Assembly: GCF_014648055.1 (NCBI RefSeq)
Contig: NZ_BMQJ01000002.1
Coordinates: 591,205 to 655,204, forward strand
Length of the DNA: 64,000 nt
Direction of reading: 5' to 3'
Source of the DNA: Streptosporangium pseudovulgare
Lineage (GTDB): Bacteria > Actinomycetota > Actinomycetes > Streptosporangiales > Streptosporangiaceae
Below, piece by piece: positions 1-7,305 of this stretch; the stretch's first letter is position 1, and the number at the start of each line of letters is the position of its first letter. The position numbers and the translations under genes are program-made. The notes under the pieces were generated by a model. That model made no database searches, was not told the origin of the DNA, and was given only the letters and a program-made list of their open reading frames with translations.

Positions 1-1383
1 CACGTCCACCCGCCCGGTGCCCTGCTGGTACGGCGTGGCCCCGGCCGAGGGGGCGGCGCCGCCGGTCAGCGCGGCCTTGATCCGCTGCCCCGTCCAGTCG
101 GGGTGACGCTGGGCGAGGATCGCCGCGGCCCCCGCCACGTGCGGCGTCGCCATCGAGGTTCCGGACATCGCCACGTGCCCGCCGTCGGTGCCGGCCTCCG
201 CCGCGACGATGCCGACACCCGGCGCGGTGATGTCCGGTTTGACGGCGTGGTCGCCCGCACGGGGGCCGGTGCTGGAGAAGTCCGCCATCCGGTCCCGCCC
301 GTCGACGGCGCCGACCGCGAGGGCGGCGTCGGCGCTGGCAGGACTGCCAACCGGTGCTCTTCCGCTGTTGCCCGCGCCGACGACGAACAGTGTGCCCGCC
401 TTCGCCGAGAGCGTGTTCACCGCCTGTTCCACAGGGTCGATCCCGGGCTCGTCGGGGGCCGCCATGCTGAAATTGACGATCTTGGCCTTGATCTCCAGGG
501 CGGCCCACTCCATGCCCGCCACAACGGCGGACTCGGAGGCGCCGCCCACCCCGCCCACCTTTCCGACGGCCAGCCGCGCTCCGGGGGCGACGCCCCGGTA
601 CTTCTCACCGTTGCCCGCGACGGTCGAGGCGACGTGGGTGCCGTGGCCGAGGTCGTCGCGGATATCGGGCTCGTCGCTGAAGTTGCGCGTCTGCGTGACC
701 ACGCCCTTCAGATCCGGATGGTCGGGGTCGTAGCCGGAGTCGAGGACGGCGACCGTGACGCCCTCGCCGGTCATTCCCTGCCTCCACGCCTCGGTGGCGC
801 CGATCTGCTCGGTGCTCCGGTCGAGGGTGTAGGACAGGCGGCCGTCCAGCCAGATCTTCGCCGTGCCCGCGGCCAGCGTACGGGCGCCGCCCGCCATGTC
901 CTTCCACGCCTGGGCCGCGCCGCTCTTCGGCAGGCTGAGCGTGGTCATGCCGAGACCGGCGAACCCCTTGACGCCCTGCGCGCTCCTGAGGGCAGGAACC
1001 TGGCCGGCGTCCGACTGCGTGATCAGCGGGATGTCGCCCCTGTCGGCGTCCCCATACCGCCACTCCAGCAACTGGGTGACGTCGAACAGCCGCCGGTCGA
1101 GCGTCCCCTGGGTGAGCAGGGGCTGGGCGTCGGACGGAACCACGTACAGGTGTCCCTTGAGCATCTGGCTCCTGAAGCCGACGTCCTGCCGACCGGGGCC
1201 GGGCTCCACACGGTGCCCGCGGCCGGTCATCACGACCCGGTCGCCGGTGATCAGGGTCACCCCGTTCGGCCGGGGAGAGGAAGCCTGCGGCGCCGACGTG
1301 GACGCGGGGGTGGGTGCGGGTGCGGTGCCCGCGATCGTCGCCGCCACGACGGCGGCGGCGAGAAGCGCTTTTCCTGGAATCAT
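1..1383 (-). CDS. Secreted subtilisin-like serine peptidase (S8), cut by window edge
   Basis: Endopeptidase of the subtilase family, probably exported. The visible 461 codons start with a signal peptide (MIPGKALLAAAVVAATIAG, then an Ala/Pro/Thr-rich stretch) and a propeptide-like region. The catalytic triad is readable: Asp about 215 in VAVLDSGYD, His about 247 in GHGTHVAS, Ser about 410 in SGTSMATPHVAG. The C-terminal part lies beyond position 1, so any extra domains are unseen. The ATG overlaps the TGA of the upstream membrane protein gene by four bases (ATGA), so translation is probably coupled and expression tied to the neighbouring ECF sigma factor. Family assignment is secure; the substrate is unknown. 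Confidence 0.93.
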   Translation of the reverse strand, partial: MIPGKALLAAAVVAATIAGTAPAPTPASTSAPQASSPRPNGVTLITGDRVVMTGRGHRVEPGPGRQDVGFRSQMLKGHLYVVPSDAQPLLTQGTLDRRLFDVTQLLEWRYGDADRGDIPLITQSDAGQVPALRSAQGVKGFAGLGMTTLSLPKSGAAQAWKDMAGGARTLAAGTAKIWLDGRLSYTLDRSTEQIGATEAWRQGMTGEGVTVAVLDSGYDPDHPDLKGVVTQTRNFSDEPDIRDDLGHGTHVASTVAGNGEKYRGVAPGARLAVGKVGGVGGASESAVVAGMEWAALEIKAKIVNFSMAAPDEPGIDPVEQAVNTLSAKAGTLFVVGAGNSGRAPVGSPASADAALAVGAVDGRDRMADFSSTGPRAGDHAVKPDITAPGVGIVAAEAGTDGGHVAMSGTSMATPHVAGAAAILAQRHPDWTGQRIKAALTGGAAPSAGATPYQQGTGRVDV

Positions 1384-2255
1384 GACCTGCCGCCGTCCAC
1401 CTGCGGAAGCTCGTCCGTCCAGCCGGTGGTCAGTGAGATGAGTCCTTCGGCCCACCCCACGCTTCCGTTGTCGCCCATGAGTTGGTCGGTGCGGGTCACC
1501 CGGGCGGTCTCGGGGTCGACGACCAGCGTGATCTCCTTTTCGCCGTCGGGATCGGGGATCAGCAGTTTCCGTCCGTCCTCCATCGCTCCCGCGTCCCGGA
1601 CCCCCGGCGTGGCGGCGAGGGCGCGGAACGCCGCGGAGCGGACCTCCGGCGGCGTCGGCAGTTCCGAGATCAGCGTGATCAGGGGACGGGTGGGGTCGCC
1701 CCGTTGTTCGGAGAGGGCCATGTCGTCGTCGCGCCCCGGAAGTTCGGCGAGCCGTGTCTTCAGCGCCTCCGGATCCGCCGGCAGCCTTTCCAGATCCTCG
1801 AAGCTCACCTTCGCGCCCTTGAGCATGAACGAGGTCGAGTCCGGCACGACGGCGCCCGGAGGATCACCCGGCTCGCCCTTGGACCAGCGCCTGCCGTCCC
1901 GGGTGGTCCAGCTCTCCTCCGGCGGGATATCCGGCCACGGCCACTTACGTGTGACATGCCAGTAGGTCCCGGAGTCCTGCGGCGCGTGTTCCGCGCTGAC
2001 CGCCGCCATGAGCAGGATCTCCCGGCCCGTGGCCGGTGTGTCGGCGGGCGTGGTCACGCCGGTGGCGAGCACGGCGACGGCCGCCGCGGCGGCGGCGACC
2101 GTGGCCAGGCCGAACCCCGGCTTGAGCCACCCGGTCCGCCGGGGCGCGCGGCCGCGCATCCTGGCCTGGAGCCGCCCCCTGCTGCGGGTGATCGCCTCGG
2201 CGGGTGGTTCGGGCCTGGCCAGCAGGGTGGCGATCGGGGTCAGGTCGTCATCCAC
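1380..2255 (-). CDS. CU044_5270-like membrane protein, putative anti-sigma partner
   Basis: A 291-residue protein with a basic cytoplasmic N-terminus, one membrane segment at about residues 47-67 (Ala/Val-rich) and a large extracytoplasmic domain containing WHVTRKW and a late 'ETARVTRTDQL' strand. This layout matches the CU044_5270 family usually encoded beside ECF sigma factors in actinomycetes, so a role in sensing or in restraining the sigma factor is inferred. No zinc-binding anti-sigma motif is visible, so it is not a classical ZAS protein. It overlaps the sigma gene by 8 bp and the protease gene by 4 bp, forming one operon. Confidence 0.75.
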   Translation of the reverse strand: MDDDLTPIATLLARPEPPAEAITRSRGRLQARMRGRAPRRTGWLKPGFGLATVAAAAAAVAVLATGVTTPADTPATGREILLMAAVSAEHAPQDSGTYWHVTRKWPWPDIPPEESWTTRDGRRWSKGEPGDPPGAVVPDSTSFMLKGAKVSFEDLERLPADPEALKTRLAELPGRDDDMALSEQRGDPTRPLITLISELPTPPEVRSAAFRALAATPGVRDAGAMEDGRKLLIPDPDGEKEITLVVDPETARVTRTDQLMGDNGSVGWAEGLISLTTGWTDELPQVDGGRS

Positions 2256-2820
2256 GGATCATCTCCTTGTCGATGAGGGCGAGCATCTTCGCGCGGGCCC
2301 GGCTGAGCCTGGAGCCCACGGTGCCGACGGCGATGCCGAGCGCCTGGGCGATCTCGTCGTAACCGAGCTGGCCCAGCGCCACGAGGAGCAGGACGTCGCG
2401 CTCGCCCCCGGAGAGCGCGGCGAGTGCCTTGGCCAGATGCGGCTGCATGCGCTGGGCGGTGACGGAGGTCACGACCCGGTTCTCGTGGCCTTCCACGACG
2501 GGTTCCGGCTCCAACCGGGCCAGCGCCCGGTAGCGGCGGGTCTCCTTGCGCCGGTGCCTGGCGATGAGGTTGGTGGCGAAGCCGAACAGCCAGGGCCGCA
2601 GGCCCCCGAGTTCCGGGTCGAACCGGTCGCGCTGGTCGAAGGCCAGCAGGAACGTCTCGGCGGTGATGTCCTCGGCGATCTGCGTGTCCAGCCGGCCGGC
2701 CACGTACCGGTAGATGTCGCGGTAGTAGCGGTCGTGCACCTCTGTGAACAGCTCGGGGTCACGCCGGTACCGAGCGACGAGTTCGGCGTCGATTCCCGGT
2801 TCGCTCACTGCCGCGATCAA
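2248..2820 (-). CDS. ECF-family RNA polymerase sigma factor
   Basis: A 190-residue sigma-70 family factor of the extracytoplasmic-function type. Region 2 is seen in 'YYRDIYRYVAGRL..IAEDITAETFLLAF' and region 4 in 'LLLVALGQLGYDEIAQALGIAVGTVGSRLSRARAKM', the usual C-terminal helix-turn-helix. The TTG start is chosen because a GGAG lies 6 bases upstream; the GTG four codons further in sits 18 bases from that site. It is the first gene of a three-gene operon with a membrane-anchored partner and a secreted subtilisin, which suggests that it responds to an envelope signal and controls this protease. The target promoter was not identified. Confidence 0.9.
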   Translation of the reverse strand: MIAAVSEPGIDAELVARYRRDPELFTEVHDRYYRDIYRYVAGRLDTQIAEDITAETFLLAFDQRDRFDPELGGLRPWLFGFATNLIARHRRKETRRYRALARLEPEPVVEGHENRVVTSVTAQRMQPHLAKALAALSGGERDVLLLVALGQLGYDEIAQALGIAVGTVGSRLSRARAKMLALIDKEMIRG

Positions 2821-2924
2821 GTTCTCTTCTCCGACATGAGCCTTCCTTCCGGATTTCGGTTGCGATCACCCATCCTTCGCCGCAGGCCCGAATCTTCTTC
2901 CCGGCCGGCCGCCGCGTCCGGCGC

Positions 2925-2968
2925 GTCACCGTGGGAACGCGGGGAGGTCACCGTGGGAACGCGGGGAG
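2925..2968. repeat. 22-bp direct tandem repeat, two copies
   Basis: Two identical adjacent 22-bp units (2925-2946 and 2947-2968) lie just upstream of the ECF sigma gene and downstream of the MFS gene. The core of each unit is GTGGGAACGCGGGGAG. Nothing suggests that it is coding. It could be a doubled regulator site for the sigma operon or simple slippage duplication. Confidence 0.9.
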
Positions 2969-2993
2969 CCGGAGACACGACGAACCGGGCCCG

Positions 2994-3134
2994 CCGCTCA
3001 GGCGAACCCGGTGCGTCCTTCCCCGGCGCTCATGCCTTCGCCGCTCAGGCGAGCCCGGTGAGTCCCTCTCCGGCGTTCAGATCTTCGCCGTTCAGGCGAG
3101 CCCGGTGGATCCCTTCCCGGCGCTCAGGCCGCGG
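2994..3134. repeat. 47-bp tandem repeat covering the 3' end of the MFS gene
   Basis: Three copies with a 47-bp period begin at 2994, 3041 and 3088. The third contains the stop codon and last codons of the minus-strand transporter gene; the two others lie downstream and each keeps a TGA at the same place. The transporter tail reads AGKGSTGLA-stop. One downstream copy, in another frame, would read AGEGLTGLA-stop, so the array is a duplication of the gene end and not a chance resemblance. Confidence 0.9.
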
Positions 3135-4345
3135 TCTTCCCGGCCCGGCAGGCAGAGCCAGGCCGAGACCAGGCCGCCGGCCGCGCAGACCACCCACAGC
3201 GCCCACTCGTTCAGGGCGTACACCGCGCCGCCGATGATCGGGCCGACGCCGGTGCCCGCCGTGATGGCGGCGCCGTACAGGCCCTGGTAGCGCCCGCCCA
3301 TGGTGGGCGGGGCCAGGTCGCTCAGGTAGGCGCTGGCCATCGAGGCGTACAGCATCTCCCCGAGCGTCCACAGCAGGACGGTGGCCGCCAGCCAGCCCAT
3401 GCCGCCCGCCAGGCCGGTCAGGGCCAGCCCGACGCCGGTCAGGACGTTGCTCAGGGCGAGGACGTAGCCGGGGACGCGGCGGGAGACCATGCCGGTGATC
3501 GGCAGTTCGAGCAGCAGGACCAGTACGCCGTTGAGGCCCATCAGCAGGCCGAAGTCGGCCGCGGACAGGTGGTGCGCGTCGACGTGCAGCGGCAGGCCGA
3601 CGGTGGACTGGATGTAGACGAACTCGGCGATCAGCGTCATGACCAGGAAGCGCCGCAGGCGGCGGTCGGCGAGGGCCCGGCGGTAGCTCGGCTGCGGTGC
3701 CCCGGCGCCGGGGTCCGGCTCCCGGTCGTCCGGGACGCGGGCCACGTCCCGCAGCAGGACCGCCGCTATGGCGGCGAACAGCAGGCAGGCCACGGCGTTC
3801 CCGACGAACAGCGCCAGGTACGACACCGTGGCCAGGAACCCGCCGAGCACGCCGCCGGCCGCAGCGCCGACGTTCATCGCGAAACGGTGTACGGCGAAGG
3901 CGGCCAGCCGCTGCTGGGTGGTCGTCGTGGCGTCCATGAGCAGCGCGGCCGACGCGGGGCGGTAGACCTGGGAGGCCGTCCCGGCCAGGAAGGCCAGCGT
4001 GATCAGCACGGGCAGCGAGTCCGACATCGGGATGGCGGCCGTCGGCCCCGCCGTCGCCAGCATGGACAGCACGATGGTCCAGCGGCGCCCGAGCCGGTCG
4101 GCGAGGTAGCCGCCGACCGTGTTGCCGAGGACGTTGCCCAGCCCGGCGCCGCCGAGCACCAGCCCGGCCGCCGCGGGCGGGATGTCCCGGCTGGTGAGGT
4201 AGAGGACCATGAAGACCGGCAGGAAGTTGCCGATCCGGACGACCAGCATGCCGAAGCCGAGGATCCACACCGGCGCGGGCAGCCGCCGTACGGTGTCGCG
4301 GAACCGGGGACCGCTGTCGTCCGACTGCGGCGCGCGTACGCTCAC
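3092..4345 (-). CDS. MFS transporter, probable exporter of the peptide product
   Basis: A 417-residue major facilitator protein with about 12 membrane segments and the loop motif GGYLADRLGRRW after the second segment. It is the last gene of the nonribosomal peptide operon. Its GTG start overlaps the TGA of the ATP-grasp gene by four bases (GTGA), so translation is probably coupled. A longer reading frame continues upstream inside the ATP-grasp gene but is not membrane-like and is rejected. Location suggests efflux of, or self-resistance to, the operon's product (inference). The 3' end is part of a 47-bp tandem repeat. Confidence 0.9.
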   Translation of the reverse strand: MSVRAPQSDDSGPRFRDTVRRLPAPVWILGFGMLVVRIGNFLPVFMVLYLTSRDIPPAAAGLVLGGAGLGNVLGNTVGGYLADRLGRRWTIVLSMLATAGPTAAIPMSDSLPVLITLAFLAGTASQVYRPASAALLMDATTTTQQRLAAFAVHRFAMNVGAAAGGVLGGFLATVSYLALFVGNAVACLLFAAIAAVLLRDVARVPDDREPDPGAGAPQPSYRRALADRRLRRFLVMTLIAEFVYIQSTVGLPLHVDAHHLSAADFGLLMGLNGVLVLLLELPITGMVSRRVPGYVLALSNVLTGVGLALTGLAGGMGWLAATVLLWTLGEMLYASMASAYLSDLAPPTMGGRYQGLYGAAITAGTGVGPIIGGAVYALNEWALWVVCAAGGLVSAWLCLPGREDRGLSAGKGSTGLA

Positions 4346-5622
4346 GAAACCGCCTCGGTGCGGATGGCGACCATCGCCGCCAGCCGCTCGCAGGCGGCGG
4401 CGGCCTGCTCGGCCGTCTCGCCCCGCGCCAGGACGTGCCCGACCCGCTCCTCGCTCCAGGTGAGCGGGGGCACCTCGTCCCCGGGGCGGACGGAGATCTC
4501 CAGCTCCACCAGCGCGGGGTCGGCGAGGACGTCCTCGACGCCGGTCACCTCGGTCACCCTTCCCGGGGGCGGGGTGAGGAAGCGGATCGCGGCGCCGGCC
4601 CGCGGCAGGGGCGACCGGATCAGCGGCTCGACCAGTCCGAGCCGCGAGCCGAGCGCGTGGCGGTCCATGTCGACGCCGTAGGCGATCTCGGTCAGCTCGT
4701 TGATCCGGTCGCCGCCGATGCGGGTGTGCGACTCGACGATCCGCGGGCCGCGGCCGGTCAGCTTGACCTCGGTGTGGCCGGGGCCGTTCCGCAGGCCGAC
4801 CGCGTCGAGGAAGGCCATGACCAGCCGTTCGACCTCGCGCAGCAGCGGCTCGGGGTGCCGGCTGGGGCAGGAGTGGCCGACCTCCACGAAACCCGGCCCG
4901 CCGAGCACCTTGTCGGTCACCCCGACGAGGACGTGGCGCCCGTCGAAGCTCAGCGTCTCCACGCTGATCTCCGGCCCGTCGAGGAACTCCTCCATGAGGA
5001 ACCGGTCGAGGGGTCCGGCCAGGTCGGATCGGTCGAACCGCGCTTCGAGCTCGCGGAAGCGCGCCGGGACGGCCGCGAGGTCCGCCTCGTCGTGGATGGC
5101 GAACACGCCGATGCTGCCCGCCTCGCAGACCGGTTTCACGAAGATCGGCAGCCCGTGCGCCGCGGCGAAGTCCCGCAGGTCCCGCTCGGTCTCCCCCACG
5201 GCGGCGGCGACCGGGCTGACGCCCAGCCCGTTGAGCCGCCGCCGCATCCGCCACTTGTCCAGCAGCAGGTCCACCGTCTCCAGGGAGTGCCAGCCCAGCC
5301 CGAGCATCCGGTCGATCTCCGCGGCGGGCCGGACGCCGAGCTCGTACAGCGACACCACGCCGTCGAACGGATACGCCTGGTGGAGCGCCCGCACCAGCGG
5401 CAGCAGCCGTTCGGTGTCGGTGTAGTCGACGAGCAGCGCCTGGTCGACGTAGGGCCAGTGGGCCCGGTCGTACTGGCCGGGATGCTGGATGTAGACGACG
5501 CCCATGCCGAGCTCGTGAGCTTTTCGCACGAGCTTGGGCCGGCCGCCGATCAGGGCTATCGTCGGCCGCCCCGTCCCGTCGCCGGTCCCGTGTGACATCG
5601 CGTGGCCGGTCTCATGTGACAT
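4342..5622 (-). CDS. ATP-grasp carboxylate-amine ligase
   Basis: A 426-residue ATP-grasp enzyme expected to activate a carboxylate as acyl-phosphate and join it to an amine. ATP-grasp signatures include KPVCEAGSIGVFAI (nucleotide-binding lysine), 'EEFLDGPEISVET' and a late metal-binding segment 'GPRIVESHTRIGGDRI'. The ATG is chosen because GGAGGAGG lies 7 bases upstream; it overlaps the end of the adenylation gene by 11 bases. Relatives in small-molecule clusters (DdaF-, BacD-like enzymes) make dipeptides or amides, so it probably adds an amino acid or amine to the NRPS-derived unit (inference). The substrates cannot be read from the sequence. Confidence 0.85.
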   Translation of the reverse strand: MSHETGHAMSHGTGDGTGRPTIALIGGRPKLVRKAHELGMGVVYIQHPGQYDRAHWPYVDQALLVDYTDTERLLPLVRALHQAYPFDGVVSLYELGVRPAAEIDRMLGLGWHSLETVDLLLDKWRMRRRLNGLGVSPVAAAVGETERDLRDFAAAHGLPIFVKPVCEAGSIGVFAIHDEADLAAVPARFRELEARFDRSDLAGPLDRFLMEEFLDGPEISVETLSFDGRHVLVGVTDKVLGGPGFVEVGHSCPSRHPEPLLREVERLVMAFLDAVGLRNGPGHTEVKLTGRGPRIVESHTRIGGDRINELTEIAYGVDMDRHALGSRLGLVEPLIRSPLPRAGAAIRFLTPPPGRVTEVTGVEDVLADPALVELEISVRPGDEVPPLTWSEERVGHVLARGETAEQAAAACERLAAMVAIRTEAVS

Positions 5623-7120
5623 CGTCGGTCCTCCTCCGGTCGGCCCGCGCGTCGGCGAAGGGCATCTCCGCCAGCGCCGCACGATCGATCTTCCCAGGTC
5701 GGTTGAGGGGAAGGCGGTCCAGCCACACGTGGAAACGCGGCACCATGTGCCGCGGCAGGCGGTCGCGGAGCCGGCCGGAGATCTCCTCGTCGGACAGCGG
5801 CGTGCCGGCCAGGAAGGCGACGAGGGCCGCGCCGCCGGGGGCGTCCCGGCGCAGCAGCACCGCCGCGTCGGCCACTCCCGGGCAGCCGCGCAGCGCGTGT
5901 TCCACCTCCCCGATCTCGACGCGGAACCCGCTGATCTTGATCTGGTCGTCGGTGCGGCCGAGGAAGACGTACTCCCCGTCGGGCTGCCGCCGCACGCGGT
6001 CCCCGGTGGCGTACATGCGCCGGCCGGGAGTGTCGGAGAACGGGTCCGGCAGGAAGGCCGCCGCCGTACGGCCGGGCAGCCCGAGGTATCCCCTGGCCAG
6101 GCCGGCTCCGGCGATGTACAGCTGGCCCGCGGCTCCGTCGGGGACGGGGTTCAGCTCCTCGTCGAGGACGTAGGCCCGGACGCCCCGGATCGGCCTGCCG
6201 ATCGGCACCCAGCGCGGCGTGGACTTGTCGCAGCGGTACCACAGGGGCGCGACCGAGGTCTCGGTGGGCCCGTAGCCGTTGCAGACGACCAGCGGGTCCG
6301 CGTCGGCGAGGCCGGGCCCGTCGAGTTGCGAGCCCCCGGTGATCACCAGCCGCACCCCGGCCTCGGCCAGCCGCGGCAGCAGCGACCCGCCGTAGGGGCC
6401 GAGCACCGCGGCCGGGATCTCCAGCACGGTCGCCCCCAGTGCCCGTACGGCGCGCAGCATCCCGGCCGCGGGCAGCTCGCCGGGGTCGGGGACGGCGACG
6501 CAGCCGCCGCAGCACAGCGGCATCAGCACGTCGTGCATCGTGCTGTCCACGGTGACCGCGAGCGTCCACAGCATCACGTCGTCCGGCCTGACCAGGTCGA
6601 GGTCCTCGATGGAGGCCGCCACCAGGTTGGAGAGGCCCTCGTGCGGCACGCCCACGACCTTCGGGCGCCCGGTCGAGCCGGAGGTGGTGATGGCGTAGGC
6701 CAGATCGAGCGGGTCCGGCGCGGCCGGCGGGGCCTCCTCCTCGTCCTCCAGCGTGGGGTCGTCGATGAGCTGGGCGCCGGGCAGCCACTCGACGGGGGCG
6801 GCGGCGAGCACCTGGCGGCATCCGGTGCCGTCGAGGATCTCCCGGTTGCGCAGCGGCGGGTCGTCGGGGTCCAGCGGCAGGCAGGCGGCGCCGGATCGCA
6901 GGATGGCGACGATGCCGGTCAGCGCCTGCGGTCCGCGGGGCGCGACCAGCCCGACGATCCCGCCGGGCCCGGCGCCGCCGCGCCGCAGCCGGGCGGCGAG
7001 CCGGGCCGTGGTCCCGCCGAACTCCGCGTAGGTCCACGACCGGCCGGAGGTCCTGACCGCCGTGGCGTCCGGCCGTTCCCGCACCTGCCGTTCGAACAGG
7101 TCGCACACGGTCGGCGTCAC
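5612..7120 (-). CDS. Stand-alone NRPS adenylation enzyme
   Basis: A 502-residue amino-acid-activating enzyme with all core motifs: ITTSGSTGRPK (A3), NGYGPTETS (A5), YATGDRV (A7), GRTDDQIKISGFRVEIGEVE (A8) and NRPGKID (A10). It has no carrier domain, so it must load one in trans, most simply the free carrier protein of this operon. Asp235 (GrsA numbering) is kept in TVDSTMHD, indicating an alpha-amino acid. My hand-aligned specificity line is D-S-H-E-I-G-G-V-A-K; the Glu at position 278 is also found in ornithine-type codes, so a basic side chain is possible (weak inference). The GTG start overlaps the MbtH-like gene's TGA by 4 bp. Confidence 0.93.
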   Translation of the reverse strand: MTPTVCDLFERQVRERPDATAVRTSGRSWTYAEFGGTTARLAARLRRGGAGPGGIVGLVAPRGPQALTGIVAILRSGAACLPLDPDDPPLRNREILDGTGCRQVLAAAPVEWLPGAQLIDDPTLEDEEEAPPAAPDPLDLAYAITTSGSTGRPKVVGVPHEGLSNLVAASIEDLDLVRPDDVMLWTLAVTVDSTMHDVLMPLCCGGCVAVPDPGELPAAGMLRAVRALGATVLEIPAAVLGPYGGSLLPRLAEAGVRLVITGGSQLDGPGLADADPLVVCNGYGPTETSVAPLWYRCDKSTPRWVPIGRPIRGVRAYVLDEELNPVPDGAAGQLYIAGAGLARGYLGLPGRTAAAFLPDPFSDTPGRRMYATGDRVRRQPDGEYVFLGRTDDQIKISGFRVEIGEVEHALRGCPGVADAAVLLRRDAPGGAALVAFLAGTPLSDEEISGRLRDRLPRHMVPRFHVWLDRLPLNRPGKIDRAALAEMPFADARADRRRTDDVT

Positions 7121-7305
7121 GTGTCCTCCCGCAGGCTCCGCGGCCGCATGTCGGTCCAGTTCGCGTCGATGCGGGCCAGGCACTCCGCCTTCGGCGCCGC
7201 GCTCCCCACGGGCCGCCAGCCCGCCGGCAGGTCGCGGCCGGCCGGCCAGATCGAGTACTGCTCCTCGTCGTTGACCACGACGTGGAACTCGCCGTCATCG
7301 AACAT
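7117..7305 (-). CDS. MbtH-like protein
   Basis: A 62-residue chaperone-like activator that binds and stabilises adenylation domains. The family landmarks are all present: NDEEQYSIWPAG near the N-terminus, LPAGWRPVG in the middle and CLARIDANWTDMRPRSL at the end, with the three conserved Trp residues. It sits between the NRPS gene (11-bp overlap) and the stand-alone adenylation gene (4-bp overlap), so it could serve either or both adenylation domains. Length is normal for the family, making this a confident call. Confidence 0.97.
   Translation of the reverse strand: MFDDGEFHVVVNDEEQYSIWPAGRDLPAGWRPVGSAAPKAECLARIDANWTDMRPRSLREDT

Noticed and set aside
103..1965. Long plus-strand open frame opposite the subtilisin and CU044_5270 genes
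   Set aside because: It is a GC-driven antisense frame of low-complexity Arg/Gly/Ala composition; the minus-strand reading has complete domains and overlapping starts.
3092..5254. A 720-codon open frame that would fuse the MFS transporter to a long N-terminal part
   Set aside because: The extra part is the ATP-grasp gene read in the wrong frame (Arg/Gly/Ala-rich, no domain). The GTG at 4345 overlaps the ATP-grasp stop in the usual GTGA manner.
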